Shown piece by piece: positions 11,224-22,539 of a stretch of DNA of 64,000 nucleotides. Every line of letters begins with the position of its first letter. Within the stretch, counting starts at the first letter, position 1. The position numbers were made by a program, and so were the translations under genes. Source of the stretch: Mallotus nudiflorus (taxonomy: Eukaryota; Streptophyta; Magnoliopsida; Malpighiales; Euphorbiaceae). Below the pieces are notes generated by a model, which was not told the origin of the DNA, did not search any database, and was given only the letters and a program-made list of their open reading frames with translations. The DNA lies in NCBI GenBank assembly GCA_947683625.1, contig CANTUR010000340.1:868001-932000 (forward strand), read 5' to 3'.

Positions 11224-12195
11224 TTATTGATAGTATTTTCTGAGAGAATCTAAGTTCCAGAACTGTGGTAGTTCTTTGCCTACTCTTTCTCTTAGCTTAT
11301 ATGCTCCTTTGGTTGTGCTTGTCGATATTTGGTACGGACCTTCCCTATTTGGACCTAACTTGTCGGTTCCTAAGCTGCCTTTGCCAATATCTACTCTTCT
11401 GAGTACCCAATCTCCCAACTTGAACTGTCTTGGATGATGTCGTTGGTGATGATACCGTGTCACCTTTTGTCAATGTGCTTCAGCTATAACTGCTGCTTGT
11501 TCTCTTTATTCTTCTAGTAGGTGTAGACATATCTGGACATCAATGTTATTGATGGTGTAATTGAGATTCTAGCTTATCCGGTAACTTGGTGAACCAATTT
11601 ATTACTTTGTCCATGCCATAGGTTAGCCAGAATAGTGTCTCTTCAGTGGATGATTTGGGTGTGGTTCTGTAGGCCTAGATTACGTTATTGAGCTCTTTGA
11701 CCTAATTTCCCTTTTTCTCGTTAAGTCTTTTATTTAATCCTTGCATTAGAATTCTGTTAGTGACTTCCGTTTTTCTACGGGTGGGCTACCGAGGTGAAGC
11801 AAAGCTTTATTCTAAGGTCTGAGCAAAAATCTCTGAAATTTTTGTTATCGAACTGTTTACTATTTTTCATAATTAAAGTATGGGGAATGCCAAACCTAAA
11901 AATGATCTCCTTCCAGAAGAAGTGTTGTATCTGAGCTTTTGTGATGGTTGGGACTACCTCTACTTCTACCCACTTAATGAAATGGTCAATAGCCACAATT
12001 AAGAAATTTTTCTACAAAGTGGAGGGCGGGAAGGGACCTAAAATGTCCATCCCCCATATGGCAAATGGCCAAGGGCTGCCAATGGGATGCAGGGGGTAGG
12101 AAGGCTTGTTGTTGAGTCAAGCATAGTACTGGCACTAGTGACATGCCTGCGTTAGCTACCGGGCATCATTAGACATGGTAGTTCCAGAACCGTGG
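11224..12195 (-). pseudogene. Element E integrase, degenerate
   Basis: On the minus strand, from about 12195, the end of the zinc-binding domain reads ACHxCQYY after TM and DAR. Next comes the core start, SPWPFAIWGMDILGPFP (first catalytic Asp), then a frame at 11996-11775 with AIDHFIKWVEVEVVPTIT and FGIPHTLIM. There the usual TDNG-type second Asp reads KNSKQF, so that catalytic residue is lost. A later frame, 11463-11224, gives the C-terminal domain: RQFKLGDWVLRRVD and LGPNREGPYQI, ending SLRKYYQ. Stops separate the pieces. Confidence 0.87.
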
Positions 12196-12690
12196 TAGTT
12201 CTACATATACTTCTACGCTCATGCCAATCTGGTCTTGGAGGACTTGGTTCATCATTCTTTGATATGTGGCTCTGACGTTCTTCAGCCTGAAGGGCATCAC
12301 CTTATAGCAATACAAGCCTTCATAGGTGATAAAGGACGTCTTCTCCTAATCCTCTTCTTTCATTAGGATTTGGTGATAACCTTGTGCCGTATCAATGAAA
12401 CTGTATAATCCATGACCAGTGATGGAGTCAACAAGCTAGTCGATAATGGGCAACGAGTAGCTATCTTTGGGGCATGCTCGGTTAAGGTTAATGTAGTCTA
12501 CACACATTATGTATTTCCTGTTTGCTTTTTTGACAAGTACCACGTTGGCTACCTATTCCAGGTGAGTAAATTTTTTGATGAACCCAGCTGCTAACAGCTT
12601 CATTGTTTTTTTAGCAATTATTCTTTGCGTTTTATAGGCAAAGGTTCTTTTTTCTGTGCTATTGGCTTGGCTCCTTGTTTGATGTTTAGG
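12196..12690 (-). pseudogene. Element E reverse transcriptase, truncated
   Basis: Minus-strand pieces read VVLVKKANRKY, MCVDYINLNRACPKD (the palm-start motif), GLYSFIDTAQGYHQI, FITYEGLYCYKVMPFRLKN and MSVEVYV. At the place where YVDDM should continue, the sequence changes directly into integrase zinc-domain sequence (about 12203). The active-site Asp pair, the RT thumb, RNase H and any second RNase H are therefore all deleted. Several stops and frame changes are present. Confidence 0.87.
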
Positions 12691-13640
12691 CAGTGATAGG
12701 CAACTTATGGGTCCATACCAATGATTTCAGATGCTTGTGAAGCAAAACCCTCTGAGTTTCTGGTAAGGACTGCCCTTATTTCTTCTCTGATATTCTGGTT
12801 GAGTTTGTTGCCAATTTTCATGGTCTTCCCTTTTATGATTTGTAAGGTCTCTATGTCTTCTACTGGTTGTGGATCGACGCCTTGCTTCTTAACTTCCCAT
12901 GCTTTTAAAGGAAAAGCCTTCGCCTAAGGCTTTATGGTCATCTGGTAACACTGTCTACCCGTATGCTGATCTCCCTGAATGGTAAGGGTTCCATTCTTGA
13001 CTGGAACTTCCACAATTAAGCGTCGGATACTAGTGACTGCATCTGCTTCATAGAGTGTCGGCTATCCTATAATCCCATTATATGCCAATGGTATATCCAC
13101 CACATTGAATACTGCTTGGATGACTTTTGTTTCTTTATCATCTTGATTCCCGAATTCTAGGCTCAGTTCGACAATTCCCATTGGTTGTACAGTTCCTCCA
13201 CGGAAACTTATGATGGTGGGTTCTGGATGGCCTTCAGGTTGGTGATGGAGCTGCCCATTGCCTTGTACATATTCCAGGATAATGCGTTGATAGCACTTTC
13301 ATTGTCCACTAATAGTCTTTTTACTAAATACTTGTTTATGCATGCAATTATTACCAAGGCATCACAATGGGGGTGGTGAACATGCAAATCATCTTTCGAA
13401 TTGAACACAATATCGCTTCTTCTGGGTACTGGTTTTTATCCTCTACTCCAATTTAATCTTTTCTCAGTGTTTTCTTCCCCAATGATCATGTTGATTATGC
13501 CAATCGGCTCCCTCTGGGTTTTCTTTGCTTCTGACCTATCATGCTCTTGGTTTTCGAAGATTCCGCTTCTTCTTAGTGCATCTGTGAAATTATTGAGTTT
13601 TCCCCTCTACACTAGTCTTTCTATGGCATTCCTTAGCTCT
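12691..13640 (-). pseudogene. Element E gag C-terminus and protease, degenerate
   Basis: On the minus strand KHDTEGYRELRNAIERLV (about 13665-13610) is the usual end of TAT-type gag. INMIIGEEN follows, then the retropepsin region in a frame at 13408-13208: HPHCDALVIIACINKYLVKR then LLVDNESAIN. The active-site D-T/S-G is altered to DNES. The downstream wording IPLAYNGIIG and PTLYEADAV matches the 'PYNAILGRPTL' stretch of TAT proteases. Confidence 0.82.
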
Positions 13641-14480
13641 CTGTAGCCCTCCGTGTCATGCTTGTATTCCCAGTGATACTGGCAGTACTATCCCCTGTCT
13701 TGAGTAAATCTCTAGCTTGAGCTTATTCTCTTAGCCGGGGTGATTCCAACTCCATTTTAGTTGACCCACATGAGGATTTTTTATCGAGAGGTGTTCAGGG
13801 GTGTGTATTTGTCTACTTCCCTGTCAAATCTTTCTGTTGGATTTTTGAAATTTATTTTTAGGAAGCTTGCTCGTCTGTGTTTAGGTTGTTCATCCTTGAT
13901 TGATGGCTTCTCTTCCTCCCATCGCATCCTTCTATCCTCGTCCATTTTTATCATTATGGTCGTCATCGCCATTGCCTCTACAAGGTACTCAGTTCTTTGG
14001 TTATTATTTTGTCTTTAAGCTTGCTGAGTCTAGTGCCATTTTTCAAAGCTTCTATTGCAACTTCATTGATAAGATGCTCAATTGGCATGGCTATTTTATT
14101 AAAACGGTCAAGATAACTTCGTAAAGATTTGTCAACTTCTTGCTAGCACATCTGAAGATCGTTGATGTTTTTGGCCGGGGGAATATTGGTGATGAATCTG
14201 ATATGAAATTGTTCCGCCAAATCCTTAAAAAAAGTGATGAAATTCTCCAAGAGTTGATGAAACCACTTTTGAGTATTCTTTGTAAGTGTGCTCAGGAAAA
14301 CTCTACACATGATTCCATCATTTACATTTTAGAGCAGCATCTTTATTCAAAATGCCGATATATGGCTGATGGGGTCTCCTGTCCCATCATACTGATCAAG
14401 TGGTAGGATTCTGAACTTAGTAGGGATCTCCGTTTGAATTATTCTCTTGATAAATGGAGTTCTGTTGTCCATAACGCATT
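13641..14480 (-). pseudogene. Element E gag, degenerate
   Basis: Minus-strand wording from about 14440 downwards: DQYDGTGDPISHISAF, then KWFHQLLENFITFFKDLAE, then EQFHIRFITNIPPAKN and SLRSYLDRFNKIA. This is the capsid-like Retrotrans_gag domain. Stops and frameshifts interrupt it. The plus-strand frames listed over the same interval are shadows. Confidence 0.85.
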
Positions 14481-15200
14481 CTTCTTCCTTTCTTGGTTTG
14501 GTCTGGGCTTTGTATATTGCTTCTTCAACCTTTAAGCTATCTTCGAATCATCAAGAGCCAGAATTATTGAATTGCACTCCCTTTCCGATGCTTCACCCTT
14601 TCCCATGCTTGTCCCCGAGTCCTACCGAGGTGTTGTGTTATCATCATTCTGAGCTGGTTCAGAATGCCCACTTTGTATTGTAGCATATAGTTGTTGTTGC
14701 ATCAAAGCTATCTGTGCCTGGATGTTTTATTATCATGACTTCCTTACTAGTTTGGTCGAGGCTAAGTGTTTAGTTTATAGTGTTTAAATTTGATATGGTT
14801 ATTGCTGGTGTCTCTGTTAAACTCAGAAAGGGTATGAAAGGTATTGAGCGATGGTGTTGTAGCAGAGCGTAATATGGGAGGTCTGTGCCCAAGGATGGGT
14901 ATCTTAGGGTGTTGTTGGGGAGCAAAGGTATATGTCCAGATGAAGCTCCAGTATGCTAAAAAGTGGCTGGAAGCACTATTGCTGGGAGAGGGTTTGAGAG
15001 GTCAGTCGAAGGGATAGGTGTGGAAGGGTTGGTGCTGGCTTCAGGAGTCAAGGCTGGTGGTGGGCTAGAAGTCATAGCGAGGATGTGTTTTAGCTTAGCA
15101 GGTAAATGAATGGCTTTTCCCAAAGAGTTCCCATAAATGGCATCACTTGATAATTAGTTTTCGGAACTCTTGGGCCTAGTATCCTGCAATCCACAAACAG
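14481..15200 (-). other. Element E leader between 5' LTR and gag
   Basis: No conserved frame recognised. The sequence next to the LTR (minus CTGTTTGTGGATTGCAGG) is not a clear primer-binding site, which may mean a diverged site or a slightly misplaced LTR edge. Confidence 0.6.
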
Positions 15201-15540
15201 AAGGCAAGGTGAGAGGTGGGGAGAGTCCCCACAAACACTCTGATGCCTAAGTTAGAGAATAGAATTAGGAGGAATACATGATAGCTAGAATATGTGAGAA
15301 TGAGATGCCCCTTTGTGAGGAATATGGGTTCTATATATAGCAATAATCAAATCTAGGAGGAGTCGGATTCCTTATGAGATAGTGAATCATAATCCTAATA
15401 GGAGAGTGTTCCTTCTTTGCTTAAGATTCCTTTTTAAGGTAGTCCCTATTTCGGACGGAATCCTCCTTCTTCCTAATCCAAGTGTCCCTATTTAGGAGAT
15501 AAGAAGCCCTTAACTAGGCGGGAACATATTAGACGATATC
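15201..15540 (-). repeat. Element E 5' LTR
   Basis: Direct repeat of 7640-7980, with the same TATA-like CTATATATAG at 15331-15340 (minus strand). The target duplication follows at 15541. Confidence 0.88.
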
Positions 15541-16862
15541 AATTTATATTAGTAATTAAATAGATTAAAATAAAGATATAAAAATTATTGTTGATTTTAA
15601 TAATTCATATGAAAAATATTGTTGATTTCAATAATTCATATTTAAAGTATACTATGTATTTGTGTCAAGTTAGATTCATTCTCAACTCAAACCCAAATTG
15701 ACTCTAAAAGTTAGAATGTCGAAACTTGGCCTAAACTCAGTGATTTTTTTTAAGCCTACGCTCCACCCAATTAAGTAATCTTCATATTAGAGATGACTCA
15801 ATCACTTATATAAATAATAAAATTATATAATATTTATATTAAAATATACTCAAGATCAATCTCTCAAATTAATTATAATATTACATTTACAATAAAATGA
15901 TAAAATGATAAAAATTTTAAAGTTCCAATTTGGCTTATGGACCTACTCTAATAACTTGATTTCAAGATTAACTCAGTTTTTGGTGAATTAATTATGTACA
16001 TTTTTTTCATATATTCTGAATAATTTATGAATTGGTTGGCTTTATCATAATCCATTATATATTTTGTATAAAAATAAATGGTACTCTAGTGCAACTATAA
16101 AGGTCAAATTATGGTAATTTTGTACCAATTAAATATATTGCACGAAATATGCATATCTCTAACTCTTCAAATGATATCTTGAGCTTGTATTTATAGTGAA
16201 GGATGCAAAACTAGCTATTGGAACTTTGATATTCATCCCCAATAAACCTCTATCTTTATTTAATGTTTATTTCACTTTTTACAAGAATTTTACTGCTCAC
16301 GATCGTGAGGATCAAATATATAGTTGTTAGAACACTGAAATAGCTAGTACAAAGGTTGCCAAGAGGCTCATAATACTGAGTGCCCTCTTACAACCATGAG
16401 GATCCCCCTCACGATAGTGAGGGTAGGCCGTGATGAGTGTAGAGCTCTTCACAGCTCAACTCTTGATTTAGTTCACGTCTGTGATCCTCTTCATGATCGT
16501 GATGGGATCATAAGGGGCAATTCCACCTTCAAATGGCCTTATATAGACTTTAGTTCAAGGCCTATTGGTTGTACCTTTAAACCTAACTTATAAACACACT
16601 TAAATATACAAGTCACTAACTAAAATTGATTATTAGATTTAAAACCAAAATTAATTTGAGATTGATCATAACCTTAATCATGCAATGGGTATATATATAA
16701 TTTAACAATTTTTTAACTTTCTACATCAACACAAAAATATCTATGAGTATTTTTTTATACATTATAAATTGCCAAGAACTTAGTACAAAATTATATTATA
16801 TTTTAATGTAACTAACAATATTTGTATTTTTATATACTAATTCGAAAATAATTTTAATAGAA
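15541..16862. other. AT-rich spacer with CACGATCGTGA-type words
   Basis: No supported gene. At 16295-16520 the palindromic word CACGATCGTGA and variants (CTCACGATAGTGAG, TTCATGATCGTGAT) occur with GAGGATC-type sequence in about 220 bp of more balanced composition. This may be a fragment of an unidentified LTR or other repeat. The 65-residue frame at 16396 lies in it and has no recognisable domain. Confidence 0.6.
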
Positions 16863-17537
16863 GAGCAAATTACATTTTCTTCCCATACATTTGATCTAAT
16901 TTATGTTTACTTCTCTCTTGTTTTAAAATCAAATTTTTTCCTCCCTCAGTTTTTGTTCCGTTAACATTTAAGGACTTACGTTAGCTTATATGATTTTTTC
17001 CATTAAGTAGTATATAAAAAGATTAAAATGCCCTTCCAAATAATAAAAACTATAATTAACTATAAAATACTAATGTTAACTTAAATCTGTAACAAATCTA
17101 TTGAACAAACAATCAAGTCTTTATATTAATTACAATAAACACAAAAAATAATATCAAAATTAATGAAATTAAAATAATTCTGAATGTTCTTATCATCTCA
17201 TGATACATTCCATATTGCATATGATTTTTACTTTTTTCATGAATGTTTTTATGGCAATATTTTAATATCCACTTAAGTAAGAAATGTATATATTTAATAT
17301 TGTTAAATATAAAGGACTAAAATATCTTGCAAATATTATAGTTATAGTTAATTATAGTTGTTTATTGTCTATAAAGGTCTTTTAGTCTTTCTATATGGTA
17401 TGTAATGGGGATAAAAAAAAGGTCTAACCTTAATGAAAGTCATTAATGTTATAAAAGTTGAGAGATGTAAAAGTTCAATTTTTAAATAAGAGAGATAAGT
17501 GAAAATTATGTCAAATTTTAGGGAGGAAAATGTAATT
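16863..17537. mobile_element. Mutator-type MITE, interrupted by element A; last 4 bases at 63243-63246
   Basis: The left terminus GAGCAAATTACATTTTC is the inverted partner of the right side (GGAGGAAAATGTAATT, 17522-17537). The inverted arms extend about 90 bp (ATTTACTTCTCTC-like against GAGAGATAAGTGAAAAT-like). The right tip continues beyond element A at 63243-63246 (GCCC). The direct repeat TTAATAGAA lies exactly outside both tips (16854-16862 and 63247-63255). A 9-bp duplication is the hallmark of Mutator superfamily elements. No transposase frame is present. Confidence 0.85.
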
Positions 17538-18783
17538 TGTTTGTGTGAAAATTTTATTGTTAGTTAGGTTGTTTATCTTAATAAGTTAGGTAGTTTTTAT
17601 GCTTTACTTAGTTTGATATTATTATTTTTAATATTTATTTTTCTTGTGTACATTGTAGGGTGTTTAGGGCTCTTTAGAGAGAAATTTCGATGAAAATTAC
17701 ATGTCTTAAAGGAGCAAGTTGGCCGCCATCACAAGAGGAAGAGCTGCCATCGCAGTAGAGCATGCGTCTAGGAGTTAGGGCCTACTGTGGGGCTGCAACA
17801 ACAATAGCAACACAAAGAATTTGGTGCTAAGACAATAGCAAAAATGTTGTTGACGAATGCCACCTTATTTTGGAAAATTTTGGCACTTAAATGGGGCCTA
17901 TTTAAGGAGGACTCTAAGAAATTTTTAAGGGATGAATTTCCTATCAATTGAAGACAATTTTTAGGATAACTCAACACTAGAAAAAGTGTAAGAAAATTAA
18001 GAAAACTCAAGAGAGATCAAGAGTTGAAGATTTAAGAGCACAAAATTTCTAGTTTTTAATTTTTCTTCTCTCCTCTTAATTCTTGTAATTTTCATAGGAT
18101 GTTTTTATAGTTTTATTGAATATTTTTACATGTTAGTCTAAATTCATGTTGGTTAGGGATTGATGATTTAACATGAGTTCATTTTTTCCTTTAATTAATG
18201 AATTATTAGTTCTTGCAAACTATATTTATTGTGTTTATTATATGTTAATTCTTGAGAGATCAAAATCTTAATGGAACTATAAATATAGATTGAAATTTCT
18301 TATAGGTAGAGACTATAATTCAAAATGCAATAGAAAATTAAAAACTTTAACCATAAACCCGAACTAGGATCTATGCGATTCGTTCAGTTGATTTGATTAA
18401 GGTATCCAAAAGTTTACCACAGATGAAAATCAGGCAAGAATGATGGAAGGTTGAGAGGAGGTTCACACCGATGACACCCTACCTCGAGCTTTTCATTCTC
18501 TTTTGTCAGATAAAAATGTCTTTAAAAGAATACGTCCTCCATAAGAATCCACACGAATAACCCTTTGAAAAACAAATGTGCAATGTGTGTTAGCACTTTT
18601 TGATTATCTAACAACTTAAGAAGTAAAAACTCTATATTTCGTTAGGGTTTCACTTACCAAAACAAATTTTGGTAATTTCCTTATTAACCAAAATGAATTT
18701 TGTATATTCCAATTCTGATTTTATTTAAATACCAAATTAGAAATAATTTTCTATTTATTTAAGATAACCATTACCTTAAATAA

Positions 18784-18836
<53 letters not shown>

Positions 18837-20268
18837 TATACATATACATACATTAATTATTTATTTATTTCCACAGAGTTTTATTAGGCTTGGTAAACAT
18901 ATATTCATTTTGGGCCTATTCTAAGTGTATGACCCTGGAGGTTCACATGACATTGGCAGTGGGCCTGAAATCCTTATTTAGGCCTACAAATCATAAGTGG
19001 CCTCTAGCTAGGCATTATGACTACCCAAGTCATGTGAAGGTCGATAATCCGACATAACCTAATTTATAATGAATATTGTAATCACTTTGTCATATAATAT
19101 CTTGATTGAATATAAGTTATAGTTTTAGTCATCCTTATATAATTCAATCATATTATTTCTTGACACCAAGTAGACTGAGAATGATAACTCTTTATCAATT
19201 CACTTTAGCATGGCCATGCATTTTCCTCAATTTATCTTATTAAGGGGCCAATAGATATCTTACTCAGATTAAATGAGGGACAAATTCCTTCTCAATCACT
19301 TACATTCTTCACATAACTCATTTCATATCCAACAACAATCCATTTTATTATTATGTTAAAGACAATGTTAGATTGTGTCAAAATATAAAATAGTTATGTA
19401 GAAATCCATGGTGATTTCAAGGTTAAAAGACTAATCAATATTACTATGATGAGAATTACTTATAACAGTCATCTATGTAGTATTCTCATGATGGGTCAAT
19501 CCAGTACATTACTTCTTAAATAAGTACCTATAAGTTGACTTTACATCTCATATTCATGATTAGTAAAACATAATCATCAATCAACACTATACTAGCCTTA
19601 ATACATTATTATGACTAGAGATAATTTGAATAGAACTCATATTTAATCTAAAGGTTTTACTATCAAGTCACATACTTGATGACCTTAGGAAGAATTGACT
19701 ATTCAAGTAATTATTATAGCATAAAATGATAATGAAAATGCCTCTTTATTAATAAAATAATATGATAAAGTTAAAACATGGTCATACATGATTGACCTAG
19801 TGCATATCACTAAAAGAGATATCATAAGTAAATTAAATTCCAATCAAGTGTGGGTGAATAAATTTACAATTTGATTCAGGGGATTAAGCTCACAATGAGA
19901 GTTGGGATTTAATGTTATTGTTTGAAGGTTATGAATTAAAATTGATTATTACTTAAGAAAGATTAATCAATAATTTAAAATTACTCAGAATTCGCAAGAC
20001 TAGTAGGTTCATTAATTAATGTTAACTAAGGATTAAGAAGATTCAATTCCTAACAATTGCATTCATCAATTGTTTATTTCGTTAGTTTAAGATTTAATTT
20101 TATTTTATAAAATTCATTTATTTGCTATTTGATTTTATTTTCCAAATTGTATATTCAATAGCCTTAGACAATAGAAAATTAGGTTAATAGGTGGTTAAAA
20201 TGAGTCTCTATGGGAAAATATTTTCATACCACTTGGCAATATTGTACGCTTACAATTTTACATCAACA
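17538..20268 (+). repeat. Element A 5' LTR (split by a 1.5-kb solo LTR)
   Basis: Pairs with 62014-63237. Segments 17538-18313 and 19821-20268 are colinear with the 3' LTR. Length 2731, less 1502 inserted and 5 duplicated, is 1224, equal to the 3' LTR. Shared words include GTTTATCTTAATAAGTTAGG-like, AGCATGCGTCTAGGAGTT-like and the tail TTGTACGCTTACAATTT-like followed by CATCAACA. Confidence 0.93.
18314..19815 (+). mobile_element. Solo LTR copy 1 of a copia-like family, inside the A 5' LTR
   Basis: Flanked by GAGAC (18309-18313) and GAGAT (19816-19820). Removing the insert restores GGTAGAGATATCATAAG, one base different from the uninterrupted 3' LTR. It is colinear with copy 2 (28918-29456 plus 55989-57004): TTTAACCATAAACCCG near the start, GATGACACCCTACCTCGAGC, an (AT)n tract near 18787-18825, TTGGCAGTGGGCCTGAAA, and the end GCATATCACTAAAA. 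Copy 1 lacks the first ten or so bases present in copy 2. No internal domain or second LTR is present, hence 'solo LTR'. Assignment to copia rests only on the TTTTGGGTTTTATGATCC start of copy 2, close to TGTTGGGTTTTATG copia LTR starts. Confidence 0.75.
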
Positions 20269-20274
20269 AGTTTT

Positions 20275-20292
20275 TGGCACCATTCTCGGGGA
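20275..20292 (+). other. Element A primer-binding site
   Basis: TGGCACCATTCTCGGGGA begins a few bases after the 5' LTR. It differs at a few positions from the TGGCGCCGTTGCCGGGGA site typical of Athila elements. Confidence 0.85.
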
Positions 20293-20402
20293 TTCAGTTC
20301 TCATATCATAATTGATTTGATTTTTGTTGGATTAAAGCACCAATTTTTAATTCTTTTTATTTTAACTCTTTTATTATTAAATTTTACAGAGTTTTTTAGT
20401 GT

Positions 20403-21760
20403 ATGCACAGTACTCAAAAATCAAAAAAGAATCCATTAACATACATACTAGAGTTAACTAAATTTGAAAAGTAAAACTGTAGACATTTTCGAGAAGAGTT
20501 GAATAGAATCTCTAATGAAGCAAACTAAGATGCTGATACAAAGGTGTTGTTGGACACATCGCTACCTAGTTTAGGTGGTGCAATGCAAAGTATAATAAGG
20601 TCGAACATTGAAGCTAACACTTTTAAGATCAAGCTCGCCTTACTGTAAATGCTCTAATCGACTGTCCAATTTTATGGGATGCTAAATAAAGACCCAAATG
20701 ATCATATTGCAAGCTTTCTTGAGATCTATGACATGCTCAAGTACAATAGCATGTCTAGTGATGCACTAAGGCTAAGATTCTTCTCATTCACTCTAAAGGA
20801 CAAAGCTAAGGCGTGGTTAAAATCTCAAACTCCTTGTTCTTTCATTAATTAGAATAGGTTAGTGAAAGAATTCCTAGCTAAATATTTTCCATCATCGAAG
20901 ACAACAAAGGTGGTTAAAGAGCTTATTTCATTCCAACAGTTTGAGCATGAATCCTTTAATGAAGCTTAGGAGAAGTTTATAATATTGCAGAGGAGCTACC
21001 CACATCATGCACTACCTAAAGATGTCCTGATAGGGACATTTTATTTTATAATGTAGTCACAAGTTCCATAAGGGATTCCATTGATGCTAAGGCTAGTGGA
21101 TTTTTTATGAGGAAAATAATGGATGAGGCTGTATAACATTGGGAAAGATGGTGCTTGAAAATTGCTTATGGTCTTCAAAGAGAGTTCATCCGCTAAAGCA
21201 AATGGGAAGGCTAGAAGTTGATACAATGATAGCCTCAAAGTTCAAATCTCTACATTGACAAAACAAATTGGCAACCTTAAGAACAAGAATAATCTAGCCC
21301 CTTCATGTGAAAATTATAATTTGTTGGGTTACTATAATATTGAATTTAATGTGTGTGATGCAAGTATAGTGGGAAATGGATACAAAGAGCAAGAAAAATT
21401 TATTGGCAATCAATTTCAAGGAATGCAGGCTAACAATCCCTACTCCAACACTTACAATCTAAGGTGGCGAAATCACTTAAATTTTTTATAGGGTAATAAC
21501 AATAATGTGGCTGCACCTAGCTTACCCAATAATAACAACTCACAAAGGCAACAAGCACTACTAGGATTTCAGCATCCACCACAAGATTTGATGGCATCTA
21601 TGGAGAATAAACTAGATAATTTTTTAGATGCCAACATAAATAAGTTGTCTAGCCATGAGAAGAACCAAAAGAGAATAGAGGCCAAGTTCAATCAAATTGT
21701 AAAAAATCACTCCTCTTTAATTTGCAATATTAAGGTACAACTTGGACACCTTGCTAATGT
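20403..21760 (+). pseudogene. Element A gag, first part, degenerate
   Basis: Frames from 20403 read LPSLGGAMQSIIR, PNDHIASFLEIYDMLKYN, LRLRFFSFTLKDKAKAWLKS, LVKEFLAKYFPSSKTTKVV and FQQFEHESFNEA: the capsid-like Retrotrans_gag core in Athila wording. The frames at 21255-21491 and 21507-21806 carry the Asn/Gln-rich linker (NNNNSQRQQALLGF) and QLGHLANV, where insertion B interrupts. Stops occur throughout. Confidence 0.88.
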
Positions 21761-22539
21761 TGATATGAACATGGTTAACGTGTACCAAACCCGTATTCAA
21801 TATTGAAAACCTAGTATTGAACTAAGCCAATTTTAAGTTTAAATCAAACTAGGTTTGAAAGTACTAAGCCTTCACTTGATAACTCCAAGAGTTATTTTAA
21901 GAACCGAAAAAAGGACTCTAACCTCTCAAAATAATTAATGTTAATCAAAGAAAATTCAATAACTTGTATTTTTACAACTCTAATACGTTTATTTATAATG
22001 CCAAAAAATTAGGAACAAAATTGAAAACAAATAAACTTCCAAAACATTAAAAGAGAAACCTAGAAAAATAAGGAATTAAGTCTAATGTAGGACACTACTG
22101 TGTCATGTGAAATTCTTCTAAAAAAATTTCTCTTAAATATAGTTATGTCAAGAAGTGACATAGCTATGTCTAGTTCATATGGACAGAGTTGGATAGAACA
22201 CAAATTAGGTATGGCTGTGTCAGAATTTTGACATGGTCGTGTCATAATAAAGACAATCAAATAAGCAAAAAATGGTTTTCATAAAAGTTATAGCTCTTTG
22301 TCTTATCTTTTCTATAGAATTTTTAATCACCTTAATTTGACTTTTGTAGTAAAAGGTATGACCAAAATACTAAAGCATGCTACCAAGGTATGAATTGATA
22401 AGAATTGGGCTTAAGATCTCATAAAGCTCATATCATTAAACCTTGTAATGCATTTTTAAGTCTCCAAACTTTAGCCCTTGTAATTGATGCCCTATATTTA
22501 AGTGGTTTATCATATTAGTTGCTAGTTTGGTTCAAATCA
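21761..22539 (-). repeat. Element B 3' LTR
   Basis: Starts TGATATGAACATGG and ends TTCAAATCA. It contains repeated GACATAGCTATGTC / GACATGGTCGTGTC words also present in the partner LTR. On the minus strand it is preceded by the polypurine tract CTTGAGGAAGGAGGGTA (22540-22556). Confidence 0.88.

Larger units (their letters stand above)
7640..15540 (-). mobile_element. Element E: TAT-type Ty3/gypsy LTR retrotransposon, degenerate
   Basis: Two direct repeats of 340 bp (7640-7980 and 15201-15540) bound a minus-strand gag-protease-RT-integrase region. AATTTA follows the right end (15541-15546), and the same six bases, 7635-7640, abut the left end, so the 5-bp target duplication is AATTT or ATTTA. 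The order from the 5' LTR (right) is leader, gag, protease, RT, integrase, antisense gene-like region, tandem repeats, G-rich tract, 3' LTR. The antisense frame, the 3' tandem array and the protease/RT wording suggest the TAT lineage. RNase H and the RT C-terminus are deleted and all frames carry stops, so it is not autonomous. Confidence 0.9.

Noticed and set aside
12180..12205. Apparent copy of the integrase C-terminal words (ELPQFWN at 11250) at the RT breakpoint of E, as filler DNA
   Set aside because: The words are the normal zinc-domain stretch ending FW-TTM in another frame; the likeness to 11250 is coincidence.
17768..18010. 80-residue minus frame in the A LTR
   Set aside because: LTR sequence of A; the partner LTR does not keep the frame.
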